64,000 nucleotides of DNA. Origin: Lomentospora prolificans. Lineage: Eukaryota > Ascomycota > Sordariomycetes > Microascales > Microascaceae. The notes beneath the pieces are model-generated. The model did no database searches. It was not told the origin of the DNA and worked only from the letters and a program-made list of their open reading frames with translations. The DNA lies in NCBI GenBank assembly GCA_029532625.1, contig JARFXM010000009.1, positions 248,001 to 312,000 on the forward strand. Direction: 5' to 3'. Numbering within the stretch: position 1 is the stretch's first letter; every line of letters begins with the position of its first letter. Positions 12,364 through 23,193 of the stretch are shown here, piece after piece. The position numbers were made by a program, and so were the translations under genes.

Positions 12364-13918
12364 ATGCCACCCGACCTTGCGCTTCGGCCTGCGCGGGACC
12401 GTCTTGCCGCCTTTCTTCAGTCTGTATTTAGTACCCTTCATAGCGGCGATGTGGCCTCTGACGACGAGGACGACGGCGAAGACCTTGAGGCTGCGGCGAC
12501 CGGGCTAAGCGACGATGACGCTGAAGCCGACGGCGACGGCGATGACGTTGACGATGTTACGACCATCTCTTCTTCGTCGTCGCTATCGTCATCCACTAGC
12601 GAGGAGTCTTTGTCCATACCAGTTCTGCCCGACCCGCCACGGAGAGCGCACACCAGCGTTTCCCGCCGGGACTCGCGAGCTAGGAAGTCCAAGTCGCTAG
12701 CAGCTCTTCCTTCCTTCAGCAACTCGGGCCTTCAAAAATACAGGCCCGGATTACGCACCGGTCCCGGTAGTAGCGGAAGTGCCAGCCGGACGCAGTCGTC
12801 TCTCAATATCACCGACCTTCCCATCGAGCTCCAGGTGCTCATCATCAGCGAGCTAGACTTTGCGGACGTGCAGCAGCTCCGACTTAGTAACCGCTTCTAT
12901 CATTCCCTCATCACCAAATCTCTTCTAAGGGATATTTACGGCGTCACCCTCGAAGGCGTTATCCTTTCCCACTGCCATCTCTGCCTCCGGCGCAACCCTA
13001 GCAGGAACGCTCTACTGTACGCCGACATCACTCACCCCAAATACCCCTTCTGCAGTCGCTGCGTCGACTGCGCGGTGCGTCGCAACGAGCTCACCCCGGG
13101 TTGCCGCGTCTCCATGGGAAACTTTAGGAGCGCTTGGGTCTGCCGATGGTGCGGCTATCCGGTACTTTTGTCTTCCGCATGGAATCACCCAGACTTCCAC
13201 AAGCGATGTTACTCGTGGTACGGAAGCACCCTGCTGGCGTACCTCGCCCTTGGTTGGATCCAGTTCTGCATCGTTATCGTGGGAGCGGCGTTATGTTTAA
13301 GATATTTCAAGAGCGACAAGCGTGTACTCATTCCTTGCATTGTAAGTTGCCGCATACCTCTTGCGAGGTGCGAATCAGAATGGCTAACTTGTACATCTTT
13401 TCCAGCTCTCTCTTCTCATGGCATTTGTGCCGCTCATTCTCATCAACATTAGGCGTCCAATGACAGATCGGACCTATCACTGGTCCCTTGCATTCGAGCT
13501 AACCCTCCTCGGCCTCTGGATCGCACCAACTTATGCCATATCCTCTACGATCACCTCTCCAGACTTTAACGTCACCCAGTCTACGATTGCTACGCTCGCC
13601 TTTTGTGGACTGAACCTGTACGTTACGCGCCCCCATCCTCCATCCGGCCATGTTCCAATAGACAACGGTATAAAAGAAAAGTAAAGAAAAGCAGCTAACA
13701 GACCCTCCTTCTTCTCTAGCCTCTTCCGCCTCTTCAACACCCTCGGCAACCTCATCCTCCTGTCCGAGTTCAAGTTCTGGCGTCGCAAGAAGCCAGATCT
13801 ACCCTTCACCCACCGCTTCATAAATTGCGTCGTAGCTGGCCTCGTCTTCTGGACCTATCCCCGCGCCATCGAGCAGTCGTACACCCCGCATCGGACCAAG
13901 TCCTCATGGTCGAAATAG
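12364..13918 (+). CDS. F-box protein with Cys-rich region and multiple membrane segments
   Basis: Three exons, 12364-13341, 13406-13617 and 13720-13918, give 462 aa. Both introns have good donors (GTAAGT, GTACGT) and CTAAC branch sites. Residues 30-85 are acidic and Ser-rich. An F-box lies at about 149-193 (ITDLPIELQVLIISELDF start, then LRLSNRFYHSLI). Next comes a Cys-rich block with Cys204/207, Cys230/233/236, Cys247 and Cys260/263, which could bind zinc. From residue about 287 the protein is hydrophobic, with about five likely membrane segments (287-312, 320-340, about 350-372 and two more), ending near the C-terminus. F-box proteins link Skp1-Cullin ubiquitin ligases to substrates; here the ligase would be membrane-bound. 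That role is inference. Confidence 0.8.
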
Positions 13919-14411
13919 ATTTTCCACCCTCTGTGGTGACAACCTGGTAGTCACCTCTATCTGGCCAACGAGCGTGGGGATTACGGTAGAACAGAAACCA
14001 ATGTATTATAATGTATTGTACTTCGTACGGGATTTTCAAAGGACGGACAAAAGAGAGAATGGGAAAAAAAAAACACTGGGATATGGGAAACTGAGGCTAC
14101 GATTAAGGCCGGGGTTAACGGAGTTGAGCCCTAGGAATCATGATTCGAAATATCGGCGTTTGCTGGCATCGGGGGCTGTTTGGGAAACGGACTGGGGTAT
14201 TAACAGAAAACGAGTAAGGGTAGCATTTCATACCCTTATGTGACAAGGATCTGTCCAGTTCAATGCTGCGCAAGTGTACATGCGATGATAGATTGCATTT
14301 TTGGGCACTGAAGTGATTGCGATCTTCGCGCCTTCTCTCAATTAAACTCCAACCCCTGTTCGGAGCTATTAACGCTTCTCTCCCCTTCCGACCCCCTTGC
14401 CAAATGTAGAA
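13919..14411. other. Convergent intergenic region
   Basis: Space between the 3' ends of the F-box gene (+) and the RdRP gene (-), so it should hold both 3' UTRs. No gene is seen. Confidence 0.6.
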
Positions 14412-17400
14412 TCACCGACGCCTCCCCTTCAGCCCCACGTACCCGCCAGCCTCCGCATCCTTCTTTTGCCTCCTGGCCGCCTCCTGCACATCGAACCTGT
14501 ACCGATCTAGCTCCCTGAGCAGCGTCGCACCCGCCACGACCCTGAAGCTCTGCATCCGCTCGCCCGCCCTCCTCCCGCGTCTGTGGTTCTTGGCGGAAAG
14601 GCCCTTCGCGTGAGCCCTTTCGGTGGCTACATGCACGCAGGCGAGGCAGAGCTCGATGGCGCGCACGCGGGCCGGAACCGGGGGCACGAGTGGCTCGTCG
14701 GGAGACGGGCCGAGACTGAGGTCGACCCTTCCGCTCCGGAGTTCGCCGACGAGCCAGGTGATAACCTCGCTGATCCTCTCGCGGAGCTTGATGGAGCTCT
14801 CGCGCTGACGGCGGGTGGGCTTGCAGGACCTGTGGAAGATTGTGCCGCAAAAGACTTCAAGCTCGGAGAGGCCAGCCGTGGTGTTTGGGCTATGGAACTC
14901 CTGCATATCCATGATGACGTCTTCGTACCTAATGATTTGGGGGTGGTCATGTTAGCGAAAGTAGAAAACAAAACCCTCCATGGCAAAGTGCGACATGGGA
15001 AGGCTGCGATGAAGAAATGGTCTATTTGGGCACTCACCCGTCTTGGAGTATGCTGGCCATGGTACGCTTGGTTTCCCAATGGATTAGAGGAGATAGGCCG
15101 AGGTCGATAATCTCCTTTTCCACCACTCCAATAAGTTGATCCCATACAGATGGGCCGCCGGACAAGGGAGGTCTGTGGAGGCCAGCCCACACTTTCTTCT
15201 CATCTACATTTCTGTAAAGCTTGCCTAGGATCTTCTCCGACTTGTAATATAGGTAGTTCGGGGCTGCTTCTTCTTCGTCTTCCCTCTGATCGATAGGATC
15301 CAGGAAATCGATCTCCCCAAAATCGTATACCTTCGTCAGCGGTGCGGGAGAAAGACTGAAAGTAGGGAACTTGTTAGCGATACCGCGTGCCGAACGAATC
15401 CAACCTACCTCTCCGCTTCCGGCGTACGGGAAGTGGGCTACTCACAAATCAGGCCGAAATCTCGGCTTATAGTTTGGCATGAGGGAGACATCCACTGGCG
15501 CGCCCGTCTTAGAAAAGTCAACTGCGTTGGAGTGTAGTTCTGCGAGCTTGAGGCAGTCGGAGTCCATGGTGCCTTCATCCTTCTTATCTGCGATGACGAG
15601 ATGCCTGTTGGCGATAATTCCGAGTTGGTCAGTTTTCATAAAGTTCACAAAGAAGTTGGCCATATCCTCCTTCGTGACGGGCCGATTAAGTCCTTCTGGG
15701 ACCATTCGAGGATAGTCGGCGGGGAAATAGAGCTTTTTTGGCTGGAGGTCCGGATCCCATGTAATATTGTAGATATCGCCGTCCAGGTCTCCTCCACTCA
15801 GCTTGCTCGGAAGGTCTCGCTCTCCCTTTTGGCTGAAGACGATACAGTTTCTCAGAGCTCGCAGGGGATGCCCGGCGGGAGGTGTCCGCTGAATGGCGAC
15901 CTGGACATCGCCAGGGTGTAAAGCCGGAGACCTGGTCACAGTAATCCTGCCATCTTGTATGTTGTGCTCTATCGGACTACGGACACTCTGGCCCGAATTC
16001 TCAAAGGTGACATAAACCTCGTCCTCTTCAAGAAACCCGGTTTCGTCCAGGACGCCATATAGAGTCACGCCTTTTCTCACGGGTATGCGAGCCTTGTGTT
16101 TCAGTAGACGAAGCTCGCGAAGAACAACCGACTCTATTAGAGACCTAAGGAAGGGGTCCATACGGTAGTCGATCTTGCGCTTGTTCAGACGTTTAATAAA
16201 CTTGGCTAGATCCGCTTCGCTTCCGACATCTTGGGAACGGAGAAACGCCGAGGTGCTCTCGGCGGTTTTTGTTACAGCCTTTAATGAATCAAGTTCTAGC
16301 TTTTGCAAACGTAGAAAGCAGCTTTCGTTTACTCCAAGATCCTCAAGAATCTTGATAATCTGTTGATTTAAAACGAAGCGTAGGGGCTGAGAGGACATGC
16401 CGCAAATTTCCAGATCCGCGCTGTCTGTCCCCTTAAATTTCTCCATTGACTCCTTTCTGATGCAAAACTGCCTCCCTTTAAGTCGGGTATCGAGAGATAA
16501 CATCCCTTTTGCACCGGCCCATCTGATCTGGAGACAAGTTGCCCAGTTGCCGTATTTTGGGAGCACACCCCAGATAGATCGGGCCGCTTCCAGAGAGATG
16601 GTCCCGACACCATCGCTAAAAATGCGCTGGCCATCAGGAGACTTAATGTCGGGTATATACGATTGTGTTATACGGTGGTCGGGGAGATGGATGGAAAACG
16701 GGGTTTCGCTGAAAGCTTGACCGATCCTCGCAGCACAGCGGGCAGGAATCCGGATGCGGTCGAAATCTCCAAGTGCCTTGATAATAGTGATGTAGGATTG
16801 GAGATTACCATCTTTGTCAAAAAACGAAGCCGAGAACCAAGCAGAGTGGGATCGAAGCGAGGAGTGGGAAAATCCAAGAAATCCGTAGACTCGACCAGCC
16901 ACTTGAATACCGTTGCGAAACACATTTTCAAAACGCTTCAGAATCAAATCATTGGATACGTTAGGGTTGAAGAAAAGGTCTTCCTCGTCCTCTTCACTGA
17001 ACTGCACCCTCAAAAAATGATCCGTGAAGTCGGGGAATTTGCGAAGGATGCGGTTGTTCGTTTCCAGGTCTGGCCCTTGCAGAAGAATGCGAGTTGGCGT
17101 GACGACGGCCTTGAGGACCCAGGACTGACGAGCCGAACGTTCCTTCTCTAGCCCGGTGAATAGAGGTGTATGGCTTCTCTGGCGGGTCTCGATCTCTTGA
17201 AGTTGTCTCAAGATACCACTGGAGGAGAGCCGTTCTGGTTCGATGTGGGGAGACGGGTAAGGTATTTTCTGGAAAAGAAGTTTGAACGACTTGACAGAAT
17301 ATGGTTGGGGTAGCTTCTTTCTCTTCGCCTCTGAGAAAGAAGTCTCTAGATGATTCAAGATTTCGATAGCTACGGACGGAGTAACGTAGTTGTTCCTCAC

Positions 17401-18372
17401 CAGCGCCTGAACTTGAAATAAAATCACAAATGGTACCGTGGTCGTGGCTTGGATCTCGTCCGTCCGGCGAACGAAGGCTCTGAAAGCTGAAGGAAAATCG
17501 GTGGTACCTGGTAAGGCGGCCATTTCTCGGAATGAAAACATAATGAGTGGGTTGATCTCCCTTCTTTTTATATTTGACAGCATTTGTATAAACTCTTGAT
17601 ATTGGGACCAGAAGCGGATACGGTAAACAAGACAGTGGGCGACGTAGTTGGCATGTTCCGGGCAGCCTTGAAGATGGGTTGTCCTGATTCGGCTCGGTAA
17701 TCTCGACGCATTTTGCCATCCGTACGCGGAAAGGTCCAAATTCTCCATAAGATGTGTCAATTGACGCCCTGGGGCAAAGAACCTCGGCACTTCGGTAAGA
17801 ATCAGTGTTGCGGCGGAGTGGGATTCGTCTATCACCATCTGCTCAATCGTCGCGAATGGGATGTCGACACGGAACCCGTCATCATACCGAAGAATGAGCG
17901 TGCGTGTGGCAAACTTGGCAACCGCTTTATGATCACACTCGAGATTGCACTGCCTAACGAACACAAGGTTACCGTCTGTGGGGTGGACCACCAAGTGGCC
18001 GCAGTCTATTCCCCGAAGGCGTAGCGCAACGGGAGAGTCCCCTGGTAGGGCACTCGGTGCGAGGGCTTTTTGGTCTTTTTGGTACTTGAGATGCCGAATC
18101 CTGAGTTTATCTGGTGCTCTCTTTCCTTTAGATACAAAGATGGGTTTTCCAAGAATGAAGAGCCGGGGTGTTTCGGTCCTAACGGCGCCAAAGCGCTGTA
18201 AGAATTTTGTGCCGTCGGAGGCGTTGAGGAAAAGAACAAAGCCAAAATCCCTGCGTCCAGGATCCTGACAACTCCAGTCGACAATCCCCAAGTTCGTCAT
18301 ACAACCTTGCAAGCTGCTTTGAAAGCTGGCCTGGGATAGGCCGAGAGGCAGGCCTTGTAAGTAAACTTCCAT
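14412..18372 (-). CDS. RNA-dependent RNA polymerase (SAD-1/Rdp1 class)
   Basis: Three exons on the minus strand, 18372-15446, 15355-15038 and 14928-14412, give 1253 aa. The introns are 90 and 109 nt, each with a CGCTAAC branch site. An RRM-like N-terminal region covers about residues 1-85. The eukaryotic RdRP domain spans roughly 420-1000, with FSDGVGTIS near 586-593, RWAGAKGML near 617-625 and the catalytic loop SGGDLDGDIYNI, whose three metal-binding aspartates lie at 862-866. Such enzymes make double-stranded RNA for Dicer in quelling, meiotic silencing or heterochromatin formation. The DLDGD form points to the SAD-1/RRP-3/Rdp1 group; Neurospora QDE-1 has DYDGD. The catalytic loop and frame are intact, so the enzyme should be active. 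Which paralogue it is needs a phylogeny. Confidence 0.93.
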
Positions 18373-20422
18373 CGTCGCGTCGGTTCGGCGGGTAAGCTAT
18401 ACCGGCGTGTGTTGTGAATTTTATCCTGGAACGATGAGACGACCGGCGAAGCCTAATGATAGAGACTAATAAAACGCTATCGGGTTATGATCCGAAGAGG
18501 CAGCCCAGTTGTTCTAGATGAACTCGTATGAGACAAGCCAGGCTAGAAACAGTGCAGTAGTGGAGCTAAGGGTGGCCTGGGGTGTATAGGTAAGTGAAGA
18601 TGAAGGAGTGAGCAGTTGCACTTGATAACGAGGAAGTGAGTGGCGTATGATAGTAGGAGGCCGATAAGATGGCAGTATCCTGGGCTGTGCGTTTCCAAAA
18701 CGATACTCTGGAAGTCGGTGTAGGCGCCAGGCCAACAACCAATAAAAGTCGCGTGACACCGTCGGGGTTTGGTTGGAGCCTAACTCGTATTTATAAAGCA
18801 AAAAGGCTGCGAAGCGTGGGAAACCAGATGGGCCTCTCAGATGGGGAGCCGGAGCAGGGAGAATGACCCGGCAAGTGGCAGTATGCGTCTCGTGCGACGT
18901 GTATGATGAACGTGCAGATACTGATGGAAGCCTGGAGAGTTCGACATGTCGATATACATCTAGTCTGTGATGAACATGGAGAGCCGGCTGAAAGCGGTTT
19001 ATAGATGGAAGCCCGGACAGAGAAAACCGGACTTCGTTGCTATGTGAAGATGGCGAAAAAAAAAGTTGAGTTCAAGATCAGAGCCAATTTACGTTGACGG
19101 TGGGACGGGGACAATGGTCTGGCCCGGACTATTCTATGAGAAGAGCCGCGGTTTTCTAGAACGAACTTGAGACGAGCGAAAACTCTCGATTTCCATGAGA
19201 AGTTCGCGGTTTCCCTTCCGGAAGTCGCTTCCGTCTTCAACGGGTTCAACGCTCTACAATCCGAAGCTTGAAGCGTCGTTCTTTCCTAGCGGCGGGACAA
19301 GGATGAAGGCTACGTTTCGCACATGGTATGGACCCAGCACCCCGGCAAGCAGGGGCCTATTATATTCAATACCTGACCTACGAAGGTACTCCTGCCCCAC
19401 GACCTCCCTCCTGATAGGTACGTTACCGTACGAATGATGCTTACAATTTGGTACACAGTACCTTCGTATTACAAGAGAGCTGGCAGAGAGGGCCAACACC
19501 ACAACAGTTTCCAGCCGAGAAATATTTCCCAGGATTAGCCCGTTCGGCTCCTAGCCCAAGAAACAACGTTGGGGCATCGTCATCTAGTAAAAAAGATAAA
19601 TAGAAGAGAACGCATAATAAATTCAAGAAACAAGACGGACCTTCGAGACGAATCAACTCATGGTCAAAGAAGGGCACTTGCAAAAGAAAAGCCCGACTTT
19701 TTCCGGAGTAGCAGCCACTTTGTGGCTTACGCCTGGCTGGCGTGCCCACTGTGCCAGGCGCAACCCCGCGGCATGCGAGAGGCCCACTAAGGGTGGACAG
19801 CCCTGCGTCAGTACCCGTATGATTTGAGCTCTTGGCCTCCTTAACATATGGATCCTTCCTTCCGCCACCCGCCAACATACCAAGTGCTCCTGCCGAACTC
19901 TATGCCGAATCCGGGCCTGTCGGCAGTCGTTGAGCCTATGGCCGTGGGAGGTGCCTTCCCGACCTGGACATGCTGAAAACTTCGGACGAGGTGCCGTTTG
20001 CGCCAAAAAATTCGCTGGACTTGGCAACTAAGGGCAACTAACCGTTAGCCAAACTCCATTCAGGTGGGCTGGCCACAGGGTTGGCATCCATCCTGCTCGT
20101 TCGAACTACGTCAAGAGCGCAAACACGAGTAATAACTGGACCAATGAAGCCTATATAATCCGATTAGACTTGCTCCCTCGCTGGCGGGGTATTGTGACCC
20201 TGCTACATTGTTCCCCGTGCCCCTCACTTTCACACATCTTTGGCATCAGATCGCGGCTCTTCTCTTAGCCGTAGTTTTCTCGTCCCCGCTTTAAAGATTT
20301 ATACCTATTCTTGACTACCCATCTGCCCCGGGCGCCTGTTTTCGTCACCTTCCTTCAATTTCCTCTTGGGCACCTTTTTTCCCTTCTTGTCTATTTTATC
20401 GCCAGAATATTCCTCAGCCACC
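18373..20422. other. Intergenic between divergent RdRP and hydrolase genes
   Basis: This holds the RdRP upstream region and the hydrolase promoter. No gene is supported. Several short open frames on both strands lack start context or domains. Confidence 0.5.
20141..20158 (+). promoter_or_regulatory. CCAAT and TATA-like elements
   Basis: A CCAAT box (20141-20145) followed by TATATAA (20152-20158) lies about 265-280 bases upstream of the start codon at 20423. The leader between them is CT-rich. This is a typical arrangement for a fungal RNA polymerase II core promoter; activity is inferred. Confidence 0.45.
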
Positions 20423-22060
20423 ATGTCTACGCCCGGTCTTCTCATCGTGTTTATGCGCCCCAAGGAGGGTCTTTCTCTCGACCAGTTTCACGACTGGTAT
20501 AACAACGAGCATGGCCCTAACAGGCTTCGACTCCCCCACATTTTCACCAATGGCCTTCGTTACCGAGCTACCGACGGCCAGGACCCTCCCTACGTCGCCC
20601 AATATGATGTGACAGACATGGCTCATCTCGTCACCCCAATCTACACCAGCCTTCGAGAGAACCGCACCCCTAGAGAAGCTGAGACCATCGGCCAAGTGCA
20701 GGTCGACAGGCGATTCTACGATCTCGTTCTGAGCCGGGAATCGCCTTCATTTAAGCCAATTGAATCGCTCTCTAACGCCGAAGCCGAGGGTCGCCCCCAG
20801 GTCATTGTCGAGACGACGCTGAAGAATGTAGACGGAGCTGAGGCCGCCTATCGCAAGTGGTACGAGGAGGAACACATCGAGATGCTTTCCCGCGTCCCCG
20901 GCTGGCTCCGCACGCGGTGGTATAAGAGCTCGAGCATTGAGGCTGTCGAAAAAGTAACATACCTTGCCATTCATGATTACGCCAAGGAGAACGGCCTCGG
21001 TGGACCTGAGCATAAGGCCTCCATGTCTACGACTTGGCGCAGCGAAGTCGACGAGAAGTACGTCGACACCAAGGGCCGCCGCGAGTTTTCCCTCTTTTAC
21101 ACGTTCGGCCCTGGTCCCAGGGACTTGACTTCCTTGTCGAGGTTGCCCGCCGAGAAAGGAGAATTCGTCTCTTCTGGCTCCCGTTCGACCGCCACCCTAA
21201 CCAGCACCATCACCACGCCTGGTCCCAATGCCGCCATCGAATCCTACGTAACAGCTGCCGATGGCTTGGTCATCCCCTACCGCCTCGAGGGCAACGGATC
21301 CGCGAACGCTCCCATTGTGGCCTTTAGCAACTCGCTTCTCACCTCTATGCACATGTGGGATCCCTTCGTTGAGATCCTCAAGGCGCAGCGTCCGGACCTC
21401 CGGATCCTCCGCTACGACACGCGTGGCCGACACGACGTCCCTCAACCCCCCGTGCCCGCCACGCTTGAGATGTTGGCCAAGGACCTCCGGGACGTTCTCG
21501 ACTCTCTGAGGATCGAGAAGCTCTATGCTCTCATCGGCGTCTCAATGGGCGGTGCCACCACGACCAGGTTTGCCATTGACTTCCCCGAGCGGGTGTCCAA
21601 GTTCATCGCCTGCGACTTCAACGCCACCTCCAGCCCCGCCAACACAGAGTCCTGGAAGGAGCGCACCGCTACCGCCGAAGCGAACAACGGCCAGGGTATC
21701 AACAATCTCGCTCCAGCCACCGTTTCCAGGTGGTTCCACCCTCATACCATGGACAACAAGAAGGACGTCGCCGACTGGATGACCAAGATGGTTGCTGCCA
21801 ACAGCGTCGAAGGCTTCAAGTACAGTTGCCAGGCCCTCTGGGACTACGACCTTAAGCCCCTCATGGGTGACTGCAAGGTCCCCGGCATCTTTGTCGTCGG
21901 CGAGGGCGACGCTAAGGGTGCTTTGGTGAAGGCTATGGATGGCTTCAAGGGCAAGTTGGGCCCCTCTGGTGCTGAGCTCCGCATTGTTCCTGAGACTGGC
22001 CATCTTCCCATGTCTGAGGCACCGGAGCTGTTCTGGAAGGCCATTCAGGACTACTTGTAA
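20423..22060 (+). CDS. EthD-like domains fused to alpha/beta hydrolase
   Basis: An intronless gene of 545 aa. I chose the ATG at 20423 because it sits in a GCCACCATG context and begins the first domain; an in-frame ATG 57 bases upstream would add a pointless 19-residue tail. Residues about 5-110 and 125-230 look like two EthD/dimeric alpha-beta barrel modules (FHDWYNNEH and YRKWYEEEH are matching helices). Residues about 275-545 are an alpha/beta hydrolase similar to 3-oxoadipate enol-lactonases: nucleophile Ser374 in GVSMGG, Asp496 after VVGEG, and His527 in ETGHLPM. The family opens lactones of aromatic degradation; EthD modules often accompany polyketide or aromatic metabolism. The substrate is unknown. 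There is no signal peptide, so it is probably cytosolic. Confidence 0.88.
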   Translation: MSTPGLLIVFMRPKEGLSLDQFHDWYNNEHGPNRLRLPHIFTNGLRYRATDGQDPPYVAQYDVTDMAHLVTPIYTSLRENRTPREAETIGQVQVDRRFYDLVLSRESPSFKPIESLSNAEAEGRPQVIVETTLKNVDGAEAAYRKWYEEEHIEMLSRVPGWLRTRWYKSSSIEAVEKVTYLAIHDYAKENGLGGPEHKASMSTTWRSEVDEKYVDTKGRREFSLFYTFGPGPRDLTSLSRLPAEKGEFVSSGSRSTATLTSTITTPGPNAAIESYVTAADGLVIPYRLEGNGSANAPIVAFSNSLLTSMHMWDPFVEILKAQRPDLRILRYDTRGRHDVPQPPVPATLEMLAKDLRDVLDSLRIEKLYALIGVSMGGATTTRFAIDFPERVSKFIACDFNATSSPANTESWKERTATAEANNGQGINNLAPATVSRWFHPHTMDNKKDVADWMTKMVAANSVEGFKYSCQALWDYDLKPLMGDCKVPGIFVVGEGDAKGALVKAMDGFKGKLGPSGAELRIVPETGHLPMSEAPELFWKAIQDYL

Positions 22061-22393
22061 GTGGGCGGTAGGAAAACAAAAAGAAAAAAAAAAAAAGAAT
22101 GCCGGGAAAATGAGGCGTAATAACAGAGGGCTAGGGACCAAGTTTGGCATGTATTTGGGGGAGCTTTGTTTACTGGGTCCCGACGTTGGTTTCATTTCGG
22201 GGAACCCTCAAACCAATGTTATGTACATAGAATCTGCCACGGTTCCCATCATAAGATACCAAGCCGTGCTGAACAATTTGTACATGAACTTGGACACCCT
22301 TTTAGACTAAATACATCTGAATCAACGGTACACCCCCCTCTCTAGCGTCTTGACATTCTTGCACTCTCAATCTCCTCCCCGAACCAGCAGAGC
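22061..22393. other. Convergent intergenic region
   Basis: 3' flanks of the hydrolase (+) and the cytochrome-domain gene (-). It contains a poly-A-rich run near 22080-22096 and no gene. Confidence 0.6.
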
Positions 22394-23193
22394 TTAGGGA
22401 CTCGGCGCAGGGGTAGGCGTAACAGCGGCAGACGAAGACGAAGCCGTAGCCGACTCCGCCGGCGGTACGCCGCCAGGATCCCCCCCATAGACGATGGAGT
22501 CAAAATCGGCAACCTTTGCAGCAGCGAGATCGAAGTTGACGGCGCCCTTGTTCTGGTTATGGAAGGCGATCTGCGAGGCGTTGTTGGACGGGTTCGCGAC
22601 GGCGTTGGGCGCGAAGGCCCAGGCGAGCGGCACGGAGCCGGCAGGGTTGAGGCTCCCGGCGGACCACTGGCTGCAGCCTTTGCAGACGGCGTCGAGGACC
22701 CAGTGGGTCGCGTTGACGGTTGTGCCGGGGCGGAGGGCGTATTCGGCGCCTGCGTAGGGGGTAGGTGCTTGGTGGCCGCTGAGGATTGGGGCCCCCCAAT
22801 CAATATTAGCGGAGAAAGGATCGCTCGCTTTGAGGGGGGAAACTTGGTATATATAAATGGGGGGAAAACAAGGAAAAAAAAAAAAGGGCCTTACGCTGCG
22901 ATCCTGGAGGAAGCGGTGACTGTTTCTCCGTTGGGGTAGGCGATTGTGAGAGGATTGTTGGACATGCTTCCTCCCCAGGCGATGCCGGCCCAGCCGGTGG
23001 CCTTGGGGGCTACGATTTGGAGGGCAACGTCGAAGGGGGCGGCGGAGGCTTCTGGGATGGCTACGCGGTAGACGATGCCGGAGGGAGTAGAGAACTCTTT
23101 GTAGGTGAGGCCGGCGGCCTGGCGGGGCGAGGGCGCGGCGAGGGTGGAGCCGAGGGTGGCTAGGGTGACGGCTGCGAGGGATAGGAGACCCAT
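22394..23193 (-). CDS. Secreted CDH-type cytochrome b domain (AA8)
   Basis: Two exons, 23193-22895 and 22778-22394, give 227 aa. The 116-nt intron has a GTAAGG donor and a CTCAG acceptor. A signal peptide occupies about residues 1-19. The rest is the cytochrome domain of cellobiose dehydrogenase: TGWAGIAWGGSMSNNPL carries the expected haem-ligand Met77, NATHW carries the ligand His125, and CKGC (132-135) is the usual disulfide pair. The C-terminus is a Ser/Ala/Pro-rich tail. There is no flavin dehydrogenase domain and no CBM1, so this is a stand-alone electron-transfer protein. In the family, such domains pass electrons to lytic polysaccharide monooxygenases outside the cell. Its partner here is unknown; none of the neighbouring genes is an LPMO of the AA9 type. 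Confidence 0.88.
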
